DNA of 64,000 nucleotides from Arenicellales bacterium (GTDB taxonomy: Bacteria > Pseudomonadota > Gammaproteobacteria > Arenicellales > JAJDZL01), in assembly GCA_958295885.1 (NCBI GenBank), contig OY282380.1, positions 62,001 through 126,000 of the forward strand, in the 5' to 3' direction. This document shows, piece after piece, positions 32,738 to 40,818 of this stretch. The notes beneath the pieces were generated by a model. That model made no database searches and was not told the DNA's origin. It worked only from the letters and a program-made list of their open reading frames with translations. The position numbers and the translations under genes are program-made. Numbering within the stretch: the first letter of the stretch is position 1; each line of letters begins with the position of its first letter.

Positions 32738-33930
32738 AGCAGATTCAGCAGCGCACCTTGATCGCGGAAGAACAAATTCAAAATGCGTTTCGGCGAGGAC
32801 GAAAGTTCATTGAAGTCAAACCGGGCACCATTGTCACAGCGCAAGCGCAGGACACTGCCGCCCGCCTTAAAATCAAGCTCTTGGAAAATCCGCCCGAGAG
32901 AGCTGCCGTAGTGCGTACGAGTGGATCAACGGCCACCCGACGGGTGCTTTATCGAAACAATCCAAGCTGGGAGCCGCCCTCTCGCCCTGTCGCCCGCAAA
33001 CGCCAGACCATCGAAAAATTAGTGCTTATAGGCGTGGGTGGCGTTGGCGCAAATCTAGCGCACCTGGCAGCAAATGCATCCATCGCAAATGAGATCTGCC
33101 TGATTGATGTCCTACCGGGCGCTGCCGAAGCCGTTGCATTGGACCTGCAGCATGCAAGTGGCATTACCCGTTCTGGCACGATGTTGAGCGGCAGCACGTC
33201 CTTGAAGTCCATCGCCCAGGCACAGGTCGTTGTTGTCACTGCAGGACGACCCCGCACTCCAGGCATGGACCGGTCGGACCTCAGCCAAATCAACGGAAGA
33301 ATTATTCGAACGATTGGTGAGTCGATTGCTGACCTGGCATCCGATTCAGTTGTGATCACAGTCACAAATCCGGTGGAAGAAATGACGAAATTGATGCTGC
33401 AGACCACCGGTTTTCCCCGCAAGCGAGTGATCGGCATGGCTGGCACCTTGGACAGCGCAAGGTTCCGTCAGTCGATTGCAAGCGCTGCAGAGGTGGCGGT
33501 GACGGACGTTCAGGCGATAACTCTGGGAAGCCACGGCGATGAAATGGTTCCTTTGGCATCACGGGCGCTCATTCAAGAACGCCCGATTCTTGAATTTCTG
33601 AGCGAATCTGCAATCGAATCCTGCCGAGCAGAAACCGTGCAAGGGGGAGCTTCCGTCGTCAATCTGCGCAAAACTGGATCTGCGACACTGGCACCGGCCC
33701 ATGCCACTTTAGAAATCCTTGAATACATGACAGGAGCACGGGTCGGCATCGTGCCTGTCTCTGTTCAGTTGAGTGGTGAATATGGCTTGGACAGCATGGT
33801 GATCGGCGTCCCCTGCAGACTGAGCATGTCAGGTGTCTATGAAATCGTTGAACTGAAATTGGAGGCCGAAGAACTGGCATTCCTGCAAAAAGCAGCCCGC
33901 GCGGTCCGCACCAGAATGGAAGCGAACTGA
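32734..33930 (+). CDS. Malate/lactate dehydrogenase-family enzyme with a BMC-type N-terminal extension
   Basis: 398 residues; typical MDH/LDH is about 310. Residues 1-50 form an extra module: helix AEEQIQNAFRRGRKFIEV, then PGTIVTAQAQDTAARLKIKL, resembling the 'GTIITPSARD' element of some microcompartment cargo such as EutT/PduO-type proteins. A basic, proline-rich linker (51-92) follows. The dehydrogenase core starts at about 95: NAD motif GVGGVGA, substrate arginines in AGRPRTPGMDR, VTNPVEEM, MAGTLDSARFR and the catalytic His267 in LGSHGDEM. All catalytic residues are present. A 2-hydroxy-acid dehydrogenase inside a BMC could recycle the NADH made by the aldehyde dehydrogenase. The start overlaps the BMC-T stop by 4 bp. 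Confidence 0.88.
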   Translation: MKQIQQRTLIAEEQIQNAFRRGRKFIEVKPGTIVTAQAQDTAARLKIKLLENPPERAAVVRTSGSTATRRVLYRNNPSWEPPSRPVARKRQTIEKLVLIGVGGVGANLAHLAANASIANEICLIDVLPGAAEAVALDLQHASGITRSGTMLSGSTSLKSIAQAQVVVVTAGRPRTPGMDRSDLSQINGRIIRTIGESIADLASDSVVITVTNPVEEMTKLMLQTTGFPRKRVIGMAGTLDSARFRQSIASAAEVAVTDVQAITLGSHGDEMVPLASRALIQERPILEFLSESAIESCRAETVQGGASVVNLRKTGSATLAPAHATLEILEYMTGARVGIVPVSVQLSGEYGLDSMVIGVPCRLSMSGVYEIVELKLEAEELAFLQKAARAVRTRMEAN

Positions 33931-33931
33931 C

Positions 33932-34342
33932 ATGGTTTTAATGAGCGTCTCGAGCGGAGGAAGATTCGAGAAGATCGGCTCCTACAGCAGAGTGAAACGC
34001 GTGGGACCTTTTGTTTATGTGGCAGGTACGACAGCCATAGAAAAAAGCGGGAAACTGCATGCACCGCATGATACCTATGCCCAGAGCTTGTTTATTTTCG
34101 AGAGAATCCGCGAGTCTCTGCGCCAAGTAGGTGCGGAGTTGCATCATGTCGTTAGAACAAGAGCATTTATGACCGACATGCGAAATGGCGCTGGAGATTT
34201 CGTAAGAGCTCATGGTGAAGTGTTCGATGGCATTGATCCGGTGACCTGTGGAGTGGAAGCAGGACTGACAACGCCCGGAATGATGATCGAAATCGAAGCA
34301 GACGCAGTGATATTTGAACATGAAGGTGAAATTCAGTACTGA
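33932..34342 (+). CDS. Rid-family (YjgF/YER057c/UK114) protein, non-archetypal
   Basis: 136 residues with the Rid fold signature: KIGSYSRVKRVGPFVYVAGT, IRESLRQVGAELHHVVRTRAF and MMIEIEADAVIF. RidA proteins hydrolyse reactive enamines/imines of amino acids. In RidA the key Arg105 lies just before the IEIEA strand (VARLP); here that position aligns with Leu (VEAGLTTPGM), as in Rid subfamilies 4-7 without the deaminase arginine. It starts one base after the preceding stop and is last in the BMC operon, implying that an imine, carbamate-like or similar reactive intermediate occurs in the pathway. Catalysis cannot be assumed. Confidence 0.88.
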   Translation: MVLMSVSSGGRFEKIGSYSRVKRVGPFVYVAGTTAIEKSGKLHAPHDTYAQSLFIFERIRESLRQVGAELHHVVRTRAFMTDMRNGAGDFVRAHGEVFDGIDPVTCGVEAGLTTPGMMIEIEADAVIFEHEGEIQY

Positions 34343-34356
34343 ACGAAAGAATCAAT

Positions 34357-34378
34357 CACTTCCCCTGAATTGGAAGTG
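34357..34378 (+). terminator. Hairpin at the end of the BMC operon
   Basis: CACTTCC (34357-34363) and GGAAGTG (34372-34378) form a perfect 7-bp stem with an 8-nt loop, 15 bp after the Rid gene. Only a short T-rich patch follows (GTTTTG), so termination may be partial. The stem sequence repeats the core of the hairpin at 8480-8513. Confidence 0.5.
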
Positions 34379-34463
34379 GAACGTTTTGAGTCAGTTTGAC
34401 TTGAACAGCGTTGCTGATCTGTGGCAACGTTAAATAAGCTAATTTTGAAGGAGGTTTTTCAAT

Positions 34464-35774
34464 ATGAAACTAGCAAAATTGTGGCACTCAATCACGATTT
34501 CAGCAATTCTCGCGGTTGGTGCGCTCACAGGCAGTGCAGCGAACGCACAGGATCCTGTCGTGGTTGGATACATTGGGTCATTTGCCAGTGATACTGGCAT
34601 CAGCACAATCCGAGGTGCTGAAATGGCAATTGATGAGTTGAACGCTGCGGGCGGCGTGCTCGGCGGGCGCCAGATTAAATTTGTCAAAGCGGACACGCGC
34701 GAAGACGTTGCTGAAGGCATCAAGGCGTACGAGTATCTGAACGAAGTTGAAAACGTCGATTTTATTATCTCTGGCAGTATCGATGACGTTTCGCTGGGTT
34801 GGCTTGAACGCATGGCGGAGTATAAAACCCCAACTTTAGATACATGGACATCTTACGTCGGCATTATTGACAAAGTCGTAGAGGAATACGACAAGTACAA
34901 AATGTATTTCATGAACATCGCTTGTGACGAAGCGCTCGCGACTCTCTATATTGACTTCGGCAAAGACGTTCTGGGTGCTCAAATGGGGTACAAGACAACG
35001 GCGCTCATGTTTGAAGACACAGCCTTTGGCGTGTCCATCGCCGGGTTGGTACGCGACCTGCTCGCGCCAGAAGCTGGAATTGAAATTGTCGAAGAGATCA
35101 CATACGACGCGAACACTGTAGATTTCGGTCCGCTGTTCAACAACGCGGTGAATTCCGGAGCAGACTTCATTTATCTGGTATCGTCTGTGCGCAGCCAGGT
35201 CCCCGCATCTCAATATGTGAAGCTGCAGGTTCCAATCCCAATGACAGGTGTCAACGTAGCCGCGTTCGGCAAGGATTTTTGGGGTGATACTGGTGGTTTA
35301 GGCGGTGGAACTTCGACTCTGAGCCCAGTTCCTTCTGTAGGTATGGAATTAGATGACCGAACTGCCAAGTTCATTGAAAATTACGAAGCCAGATACGGCG
35401 ATTCCCGCCCAGTGTATCCACATTTCAATGGATTTAATGCTTACTACGGCATCTATACGGCATTTGAAGCAGCTGAAGCAGCGGGTGGTTTCGCACCGCT
35501 GGATGCTTGGGTGGAAGCCATGGAAAACACTGATCTGCAGCTGACCAAAGATGGGGAACTGTGGTTTCGGTATGCGTTTTGGAAGCCAGGTGAAGTTGAA
35601 CCTCGCACAAATCGACAATACACTCACAACGTGAAGTTTGATATTACGCCACCTTTTGATGACGGCGGTCCTGCGATGGTCGTGGTGCAGTGGTACGAAG
35701 ACGGCAATGTAGCGGTCATTTATCCTCCAAAATTCGCGAACGGAACCTTTCAGGAACCTTCGTGGGTGAAATAG
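34464..35774 (+). CDS. Branched-chain amino-acid/amide type ABC transporter substrate-binding protein
   Basis: 436 residues with a strong ribosome site (GGAGG at 34450-34454). Signal peptide MKLAKLWHSITISAILAVGA ends near ANA-QD. The mature protein has the type-1 periplasmic-binding fold: DPVVVGYIGSFASDTGISTI, RGAEMAIDELNAAGGVLGGR and YEYLNEVENVDFIISGS. The family (LivJ/UrtA/AmiC-like) binds amino acids, urea, amides and aromatic acids. A GKDFWGDTGGLGGG segment and long C-terminus separate it from LivJ proper. First gene of a complete importer; lying behind the microcompartment operon and ahead of N-methylglutamate synthase, it probably brings in the amine or amide substrate of those enzymes (inference). 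Confidence 0.92.
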   Translation: MKLAKLWHSITISAILAVGALTGSAANAQDPVVVGYIGSFASDTGISTIRGAEMAIDELNAAGGVLGGRQIKFVKADTREDVAEGIKAYEYLNEVENVDFIISGSIDDVSLGWLERMAEYKTPTLDTWTSYVGIIDKVVEEYDKYKMYFMNIACDEALATLYIDFGKDVLGAQMGYKTTALMFEDTAFGVSIAGLVRDLLAPEAGIEIVEEITYDANTVDFGPLFNNAVNSGADFIYLVSSVRSQVPASQYVKLQVPIPMTGVNVAAFGKDFWGDTGGLGGGTSTLSPVPSVGMELDDRTAKFIENYEARYGDSRPVYPHFNGFNAYYGIYTAFEAAEAAGGFAPLDAWVEAMENTDLQLTKDGELWFRYAFWKPGEVEPRTNRQYTHNVKFDITPPFDDGGPAMVVVQWYEDGNVAVIYPPKFANGTFQEPSWVK

Positions 35775-35790
35775 CAATCAGATTGGGCGT

Positions 35791-35827
35791 GCTCCATCTT
35801 GAACGTCTCGGCGAATCTTGATGGAGC
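35791..35827 (+). terminator. Hairpin between binding-protein and permease genes
   Basis: GCTCCATC (35791-35798) and GATGGAGC (35820-35827) form a perfect 8-bp stem with a 21-nt loop in the 93-bp gap after the binding-protein gene. No strong U-run follows. It probably protects or partly terminates the upstream message so that binding protein exceeds membrane subunits. Confidence 0.6.
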
Positions 35828-35867
35828 GCATCTTCTGTCAATGTAATTTTTACGAATAGGCGGTTCA

Positions 35868-36722
35868 GTGTTTACGCAAATTCTAATGCAGGGGCTGATG
35901 CTCAGCGGCTTCTATGCACTCATTGCGGTTGGATTCACGATGATATTCAGCGTCGGCCGCATCTTGAATCTGGCATACGGCTCATTTTTGATGCTAGGTG
36001 GCTATCTCTATTATCAATGCACCCAACTGATGGGTTTTCCCAAGATATTCAGTTTTTGCATGGCGGTGGCAGGTGGAGCGATTTTTGGACTGCTGGTATA
36101 CCAAATTCTCGTCAAACGATTGCAAGGAGATGCGATCGCCGTGGAAATTGCAACCCTCATACTCGCAGTCGTAATACAGGCCTCCGTAGTATTGATTTTT
36201 TCACCGTCGCCGAAAAGCATGTGGCCGCTCATTCCAGGCGTACTGCGAATCGGAAACGCCAGCATTACCTACAACATCGTAATCGCTGCGGTTACAAGTT
36301 GGGTTGTGTTGGGCGGCCTGTTCCTCTTTATCGGCAAAACCTCTCTTGGAAGGGCGATTCGCGCGGTGTCAATGGACCGTAAGGGAGCCATCATTTCCGG
36401 AATCAACCCAGACCGAATCAACATGGTGACGTGGGGAATTTCAGGTGGGCTAGGCGCTTTAGCCGGTGTGTTTCTCGCCACCTACACCCAGCTGGACCCA
36501 AATATGTGGGTTGCGCCTCTGATCATTGCAGTGGCAGTGGTCATCGTAGGCGGAATTGGAAGCATTATGGGAAGCTTTGTTGCTGCGCACATCATAGGAA
36601 TGCTGGAAACTCTGACGACGAGTCTGATCGCGGCGGAACTTCGAGGGGTCGCTACCATGCTGATCATTATCCTGGTGCTGGTCGTAGTGCCGAAAGGGCT
36701 GTTCGGAAAATCCGAATTATGA
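35868..36722 (+). CDS. livH: Branched-chain amino-acid type ABC permease (LivH)
   Basis: 284 residues, strongly hydrophobic with about eight membrane helices. LivH-family features: LMLSGFYALIAVGFTMIFSVGRILNLAYGS near the start, a cytoplasmic coupling loop SLGRAIRAVSMDRKGAIISGINPDRINM, and GLGALAGVFLATYTQLDP. It pairs with LivM to form the channel of the importer. GTG start (35868). The stop overlaps the livM start (ATGA). Confidence 0.93.
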   Translation: MFTQILMQGLMLSGFYALIAVGFTMIFSVGRILNLAYGSFLMLGGYLYYQCTQLMGFPKIFSFCMAVAGGAIFGLLVYQILVKRLQGDAIAVEIATLILAVVIQASVVLIFSPSPKSMWPLIPGVLRIGNASITYNIVIAAVTSWVVLGGLFLFIGKTSLGRAIRAVSMDRKGAIISGINPDRINMVTWGISGGLGALAGVFLATYTQLDPNMWVAPLIIAVAVVIVGGIGSIMGSFVAAHIIGMLETLTTSLIAAELRGVATMLIIILVLVVVPKGLFGKSEL

Positions 36723-37690
36723 GTCGCTCAAAATTCGTAAATCAAAAAAGCATCCTGGGCTGGGTCGTATTTGTGGCAGTTATGCTGTCGCTGCCGCTTT
36801 TCGTCGGTACGGGTGTGATTCGGACTTTCGTCTTTGCGCTCTATCTGGCAATATTTGCAGTCAGCTGGGACGTGATGTCGGGACGAACTGGATACATCAG
36901 CTTTGGACATCCATTCCTGATTGGCATTGGCGGTTATACCTCGGCGCTTCTGACCTACCATCTGGCCTGGCCGCTTTACTTCACCATTCCCATTGCCGTT
37001 TTGATGACGATGATCGGCGGAACATTGTTTTTCTTTCCGGCGCTGAGAATCCGCGGTACCTACTTCGCACTGGTCACATTAGCGTTTATGGAACTGATGT
37101 ACGGACTGGTTCAGGTCGTCGCTCCCGAATTGACTGGCGGCACCCGCGGTCTGTCTGGGCTGACAGCGATTGTGCAAGGTGCAATTCCAAACTACTACCT
37201 GGCGCTTGGCGTGCTGCTCGTACTCGCCATTTCATCTTGGGCGCTCGTTCGTACGCGGATTGGTTATGCTTTGAGTGCAATTGGATTGGATGAAGACGTT
37301 GTTCGTTCTTGCGGATTGAACGTAACCAAATTGAAACTTTTCGCCTTCATGCTGAGTGCGTTTGCGGCTGGACTCGGTGGCGCGATGTACATTCATTATC
37401 TGGGTTCCATTGCTCCGCGCGGGCTGTTTGACATTGGATTTTTGTTTCAGATTCTGGTTGCATGTCTATTGGGTGGCGCTGGCACGATTTCAGGCCCCAT
37501 CGCGGGCGCGTTTTTTCTCACATTTTTACTGGAATGGCTTCGGCCCTACTTTCCAGGTCCTGAAAGGTTTCTGATCTATGGGATGATCGCTCTGCTGGTC
37601 TACGTAACACAGCCCAAAGGGCTGCATTACCTGGCGCGCAGCACATTCGGCAGAGTGGTGCGAATCACCAAACCGAAGGAGGCCACGTGA
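36719..37690 (+). CDS. livM: Branched-chain amino-acid type ABC permease (LivM)
   Basis: 323 residues from the ATG at 36719, overlapping the livH stop; the frame is open for 288 bp upstream but only within livH. LivM hallmarks: SWDVMSGRTGYISFGHPFLIGIGGY, LRIRGTYFALVTLAFMELM, a GGTRGLSGL stretch, LVRTRIGYALSAIGLDEDVVRSCGLNVTKLK (coupling loop) and LLGGAGTISGPIAGAF. About ten membrane helices. The stop overlaps the livG start (GTGA). Confidence 0.93.
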   Translation: MSRSKFVNQKSILGWVVFVAVMLSLPLFVGTGVIRTFVFALYLAIFAVSWDVMSGRTGYISFGHPFLIGIGGYTSALLTYHLAWPLYFTIPIAVLMTMIGGTLFFFPALRIRGTYFALVTLAFMELMYGLVQVVAPELTGGTRGLSGLTAIVQGAIPNYYLALGVLLVLAISSWALVRTRIGYALSAIGLDEDVVRSCGLNVTKLKLFAFMLSAFAAGLGGAMYIHYLGSIAPRGLFDIGFLFQILVACLLGGAGTISGPIAGAFFLTFLLEWLRPYFPGPERFLIYGMIALLVYVTQPKGLHYLARSTFGRVVRITKPKEAT

Positions 37691-38430
37691 TAGCACTGCT
37701 GGAAGCGAAAGAACTGACCAAATCCTTCGGTGGGATCCGAGCGGCGAAAGGTGTTACGTTCCAAGTATGCGAGGGCGAAACCATCGGAATCATCGGACCA
37801 AACGGTGCGGGCAAGACCACTTTGTTCAACCTGCTGACAAATGAAATTAAACCTGATTCCGGAAGTGTGAAGCTCGCCGGCGAATACATTGACCAGCTGT
37901 CCATTCATGAGCGGGTCAAAGCAGGCATGGCAAGGACGTATCAGGTTCCCAGACCATTTTCAGAAATGTCTGTACGAAACAACATCCGCGTCAGCATGAT
38001 GCCCGATGACTTGTGGAAAATGATTCGCCATAGTGGAGACATGCATGCCGAACAGGTCATCGCAGAGAGCGTCGGATTTCATTCCAGCCAGCTTGATCAT
38101 ATGCCGTCGGAGCTGGCAATGGGAGATCTGCGCAAACTCGAACTCGCGCGCACCTTGGCGACGAATCCTAAATTGTTGCTTCTGGACGAAGTGTTTGCGG
38201 GATTGACGATCAGTGAGATCGATCAAATTTCCGAATTGTTGGTTCGACGCAAGAAATCACACGCGACTACGTACATGATTGTCAGTCACGATCTAAAGTC
38301 ATTGGCGCCGCTGGTGAATCGGGTCATCGTGATTCATCAAGGAGAGATTCTTACTCAAGGCACCTTTGACGAAGTCGTGTCGGACCCGCAGGTGCAGGAC
38401 GCTTACTTGGGTGCGGAGGTAAGACGCTAA
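37687..38430 (+). CDS. livG: Branched-chain amino-acid type ABC ATPase (LivG)
   Basis: 247 residues, GTG start overlapping livM. Walker A GPNGAGKTT, Q-loop ARTYQVPRPF, Walker B LLLLDEVFAGLT and switch His in MIVSHDLKSL. The signature region ELAMGDLRKLELARTLA departs from the canonical LSGG/LSYG (AMGDLRK). GTLIT-type insertions of long LivG proteins are absent, giving a slightly short version. With LivF it should form the ATPase heterodimer. Confidence 0.92.
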   Translation: MIALLEAKELTKSFGGIRAAKGVTFQVCEGETIGIIGPNGAGKTTLFNLLTNEIKPDSGSVKLAGEYIDQLSIHERVKAGMARTYQVPRPFSEMSVRNNIRVSMMPDDLWKMIRHSGDMHAEQVIAESVGFHSSQLDHMPSELAMGDLRKLELARTLATNPKLLLLDEVFAGLTISEIDQISELLVRRKKSHATTYMIVSHDLKSLAPLVNRVIVIHQGEILTQGTFDEVVSDPQVQDAYLGAEVRR

Positions 38431-38431
38431 A

Positions 38432-39154
38432 GTGACTGCGCCCATGTTGAACATCGAATCACTGGAAGTCCGGTATGGCAAGGCAATATCCCTGCATGGT
38501 GTGTCCTTATCGGTAGACACTGGAAAAATGATCGCTATCGTCGGACCCGTCGGAGCGGGAAAGTCAACTCTGATGGATGCGGTATTCGGCTTGAATTCCT
38601 CAAAAGGAGTCATTGAATTTGAAGGCCAAAGCCTGCGCGGACTTTCACCCCAGAAAATTGTTGCCATGGGCATTGCCTATGCACCCGAGCGCGGGAATCT
38701 GTTCATGCAGATGAATGTTAGAGACAATCTCCTGACGGGCGCTTACACATCAAGAAAAGAAATCAACAGAAACCTCGAACTGGTATTTGAACTCTTTCCG
38801 ATTTTAAAGGAACGACAAAAGCAGGAAGCGAGTACGCAAAGCGGTGGTGAACGACAGATGCTGTCGCTGAGTCGAGCGCTGATGAGCAGTCCGCGCCTGC
38901 TGCTGGTAGATGAACCAACGATTGGACTCTCACCAAAAGTCTGCGTCGATATCGCCAGCGCATTGCTGGACCTGAATCGAGAATACGGACTTACAGTGCT
39001 AATTGCTGAGCAGAATGCGAATTTTGCGCTCAGTTTAGCCGAACACATTTATTTGCTGGAAACTGGTCGGATCACACGACAGGGAACGAGTGCTGAGCTG
39101 CAGCAGTCAGACGCAGTTCGCGAATCTTACTTCAGCCGGTCTGATCAGAACTGA
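38432..39154 (+). CDS. livF: Branched-chain amino-acid type ABC ATPase (LivF)
   Basis: 240 residues, GTG start one base after livG with GGAGG 12 nt upstream. Walker A GPVGAGKST, LivF-specific GIAYAPERGNLFMQMNVRDNLL, signature QSGGERQMLSLSRALMSSP, Walker B LLLVDEPTIGLSP and LIAEQNANFAL. The GP-V-GAGKST variant is unusual but conservative. Last subunit gene of the importer; the regulator gene follows after 6 bp, suggesting co-expression. Confidence 0.93.
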   Translation: MTAPMLNIESLEVRYGKAISLHGVSLSVDTGKMIAIVGPVGAGKSTLMDAVFGLNSSKGVIEFEGQSLRGLSPQKIVAMGIAYAPERGNLFMQMNVRDNLLTGAYTSRKEINRNLELVFELFPILKERQKQEASTQSGGERQMLSLSRALMSSPRLLLVDEPTIGLSPKVCVDIASALLDLNREYGLTVLIAEQNANFALSLAEHIYLLETGRITRQGTSAELQQSDAVRESYFSRSDQN

Positions 39155-39160
39155 CATCAT

Positions 39161-39820
39161 ATGGCACATTTTAAAAAAATCAAAAAAAACGCACGCTTGG
39201 CAGACGAAGTCTACGAGCAAATTTATGACAGCATCAGTCTTGGATCAATTGAGCCAAATGAACGAATCATTCAAGAAAAACTGGCTGACGAAATGGAAGT
39301 GAGCCGGACCCCGATTCGAGAAGCACTGCTGCGGCTCGAAGTAGAAGGTGTATTGGTGCGCAGCGGCCGCAACGGTTTTGTATTTCGAAGATTATCGAGC
39401 CAAGAAGCACGGCAGATTTACGATGTTCGAGAACTGGTTGAGTGTTATGCGATGGGACTGTTATGGGACAAGAAAGACAGTGAATTGATCTCAAGACTGG
39501 AACAGAACACGATTCGAATTGAATCGCAGAAACATCGTTCGTTCAACGAATACGGCTTAGCGAACAAAAACATCCATCGCGCGTTCGCAGAAGAAGCAGG
39601 CAATCCGTTTTTGCTTGACCTGTTCGACATGATATGGACTCGCAGCAATTCAGTACGCGCTTTTTCTGCGCTCTCTGAAACTGATTTGTCTATCTCGTTG
39701 AAAGGACATATGGAGCTTTGCCAAGCCTTGCGACACGGGAACAGACCCGACGCAATTGAAGCAATGCGGTCGCATATTCGAGAAGGATTGCATTTGCAGC
39801 TAAGCAGTGCAAAAAGTTAA
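39161..39820 (+). CDS. GntR-family transcriptional regulator, FCD subfamily
   Basis: 219 residues. The N-terminal winged helix covers about 15-75 (LADEVYEQIYDSISLGSIEP, the recognition helix EVSRTPIREALLRLEVEGVL, wing RSGRNGFVF). The C-terminal FCD ligand domain covers 80-215 (ARQIYDVRELVECYAM, HRAFAEEAGNPFLLDLFDM, HMELCQALRHGNRPDAIEAM), with the His residues that bind a metal in this group. It sits between the importer genes and N-methylglutamate synthase. Its expected operator, a TGTATACA-type dyad, matches the 22-bp palindrome at 27377-27398, so it may control the microcompartment and oxidase operons in response to a carboxylate ligand (inference). Confidence 0.92.
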   Translation: MAHFKKIKKNARLADEVYEQIYDSISLGSIEPNERIIQEKLADEMEVSRTPIREALLRLEVEGVLVRSGRNGFVFRRLSSQEARQIYDVRELVECYAMGLLWDKKDSELISRLEQNTIRIESQKHRSFNEYGLANKNIHRAFAEEAGNPFLLDLFDMIWTRSNSVRAFSALSETDLSISLKGHMELCQALRHGNRPDAIEAMRSHIREGLHLQLSSAKS

Positions 39821-39873
39821 TCTACGTTTACATCAGCGTCTGAAAGACAGAGATCAAAAAAGGTACGGATCAA

Positions 39874-40818
39874 ATGTGTGGAATTGCAGGTAGAATTCTA
39901 AACAATATCGGTTTTGTCGGCAGTGATTTAGTGGCACTCATGGATGCACAGTCTCATCGCGGTGCGGACTCCACAGGATTTGCGGTTTATTCACTCCCGT
40001 TTCCCAGCGGATTTAAAGTGTGCCTGATGGGATTTGATCGAAAAAACATGGAAACCGACCTGGATGACTTCTTATACATTCTGCGGGAACACCAGTCCGA
40101 CTTCTTGAACTCGCCCGAAATTGATGAAACTCGAGCCTCTCACTACACCGCACGACTTCGGATAAAAGAACCTAAAAATCTGGAACGCTGGATTAAAGAA
40201 GCTGATTCGATCTCAAATCGGATTGAAGTTCAGTCTGTCGGACGCTCACTCGAAATCATTAAGGATGTAGGAGACGCCAATACCGTCGCGGCGAAACACG
40301 GAGTTCGCAAAATGCAGGGCACGCACGGTTTGGGACACGCACGACTGGCAACCGAATCGAACGTCTCACCGAATTCCAGCCACCCATTCTGGGCGCGACC
40401 GTTTCCTGATGTCGCTATTGTTCACAACGGTCAAATCACAAATTACTACACTTGGCGCGATCGTCTGGAACGTCAGGGTTATCGTTTCATGACAGATAAC
40501 GACAGCGAACTGCTGGCAGTATGGATTTCTGATCAAATGAGCAAGGGCCTCTCCCAAGAACAGGCACTGCGCCGGTCGATTTTAGAAATAGATGGAGTAT
40601 TCACATTCCTAATCGGTGACATTCATGGCATCGGCCTGGCGAAAGACCGATTTGCGATGAAACCATTAGTAACAATTGAAGGTGGGAATCAATTGACTGC
40701 GGCAACGGAAGAACAAGCGGTGAGAAAGGTTATTCCTGAACATTATCAAGTAATCAATTACGACGGACCAGCGCTGACTCAGACTTGGGCAGCGACCACG
40801 CTGCAGATTGCTGTATGA
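39874..40818 (+). CDS. mgsA: N-methylglutamate synthase subunit A (class II glutamine amidotransferase, GlxB-like)
   Basis: 314 residues. Cys2 in MCGIAGRI is the N-terminal nucleophile of class II glutaminases, followed by SHRGADSTGFAVY, GHARLATES, VAIVHNGQITNYY and DNDSELLAVWI. The domain splits glutamine to glutamate plus ammonia; in N-methylglutamate synthase the homologous subunit joins GlxC- and GlxD-like subunits that mirror the glutamate-synthase domains. An internal insert (about residues 60-145) is typical of GlxB/MgsA. It is followed by the B and C subunits with overlapping starts, which together define the Mgs/Glx operon. Confidence 0.85.
   Translation: MCGIAGRILNNIGFVGSDLVALMDAQSHRGADSTGFAVYSLPFPSGFKVCLMGFDRKNMETDLDDFLYILREHQSDFLNSPEIDETRASHYTARLRIKEPKNLERWIKEADSISNRIEVQSVGRSLEIIKDVGDANTVAAKHGVRKMQGTHGLGHARLATESNVSPNSSHPFWARPFPDVAIVHNGQITNYYTWRDRLERQGYRFMTDNDSELLAVWISDQMSKGLSQEQALRRSILEIDGVFTFLIGDIHGIGLAKDRFAMKPLVTIEGGNQLTAATEEQAVRKVIPEHYQVINYDGPALTQTWAATTLQIAV

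Noticed and set aside
36431..36718. Upstream extension of the LivM frame
   Set aside because: Lies within LivH coding sequence and reads as out-of-frame basic peptide; the ATG at 36719 overlapping the LivH stop is the natural start.
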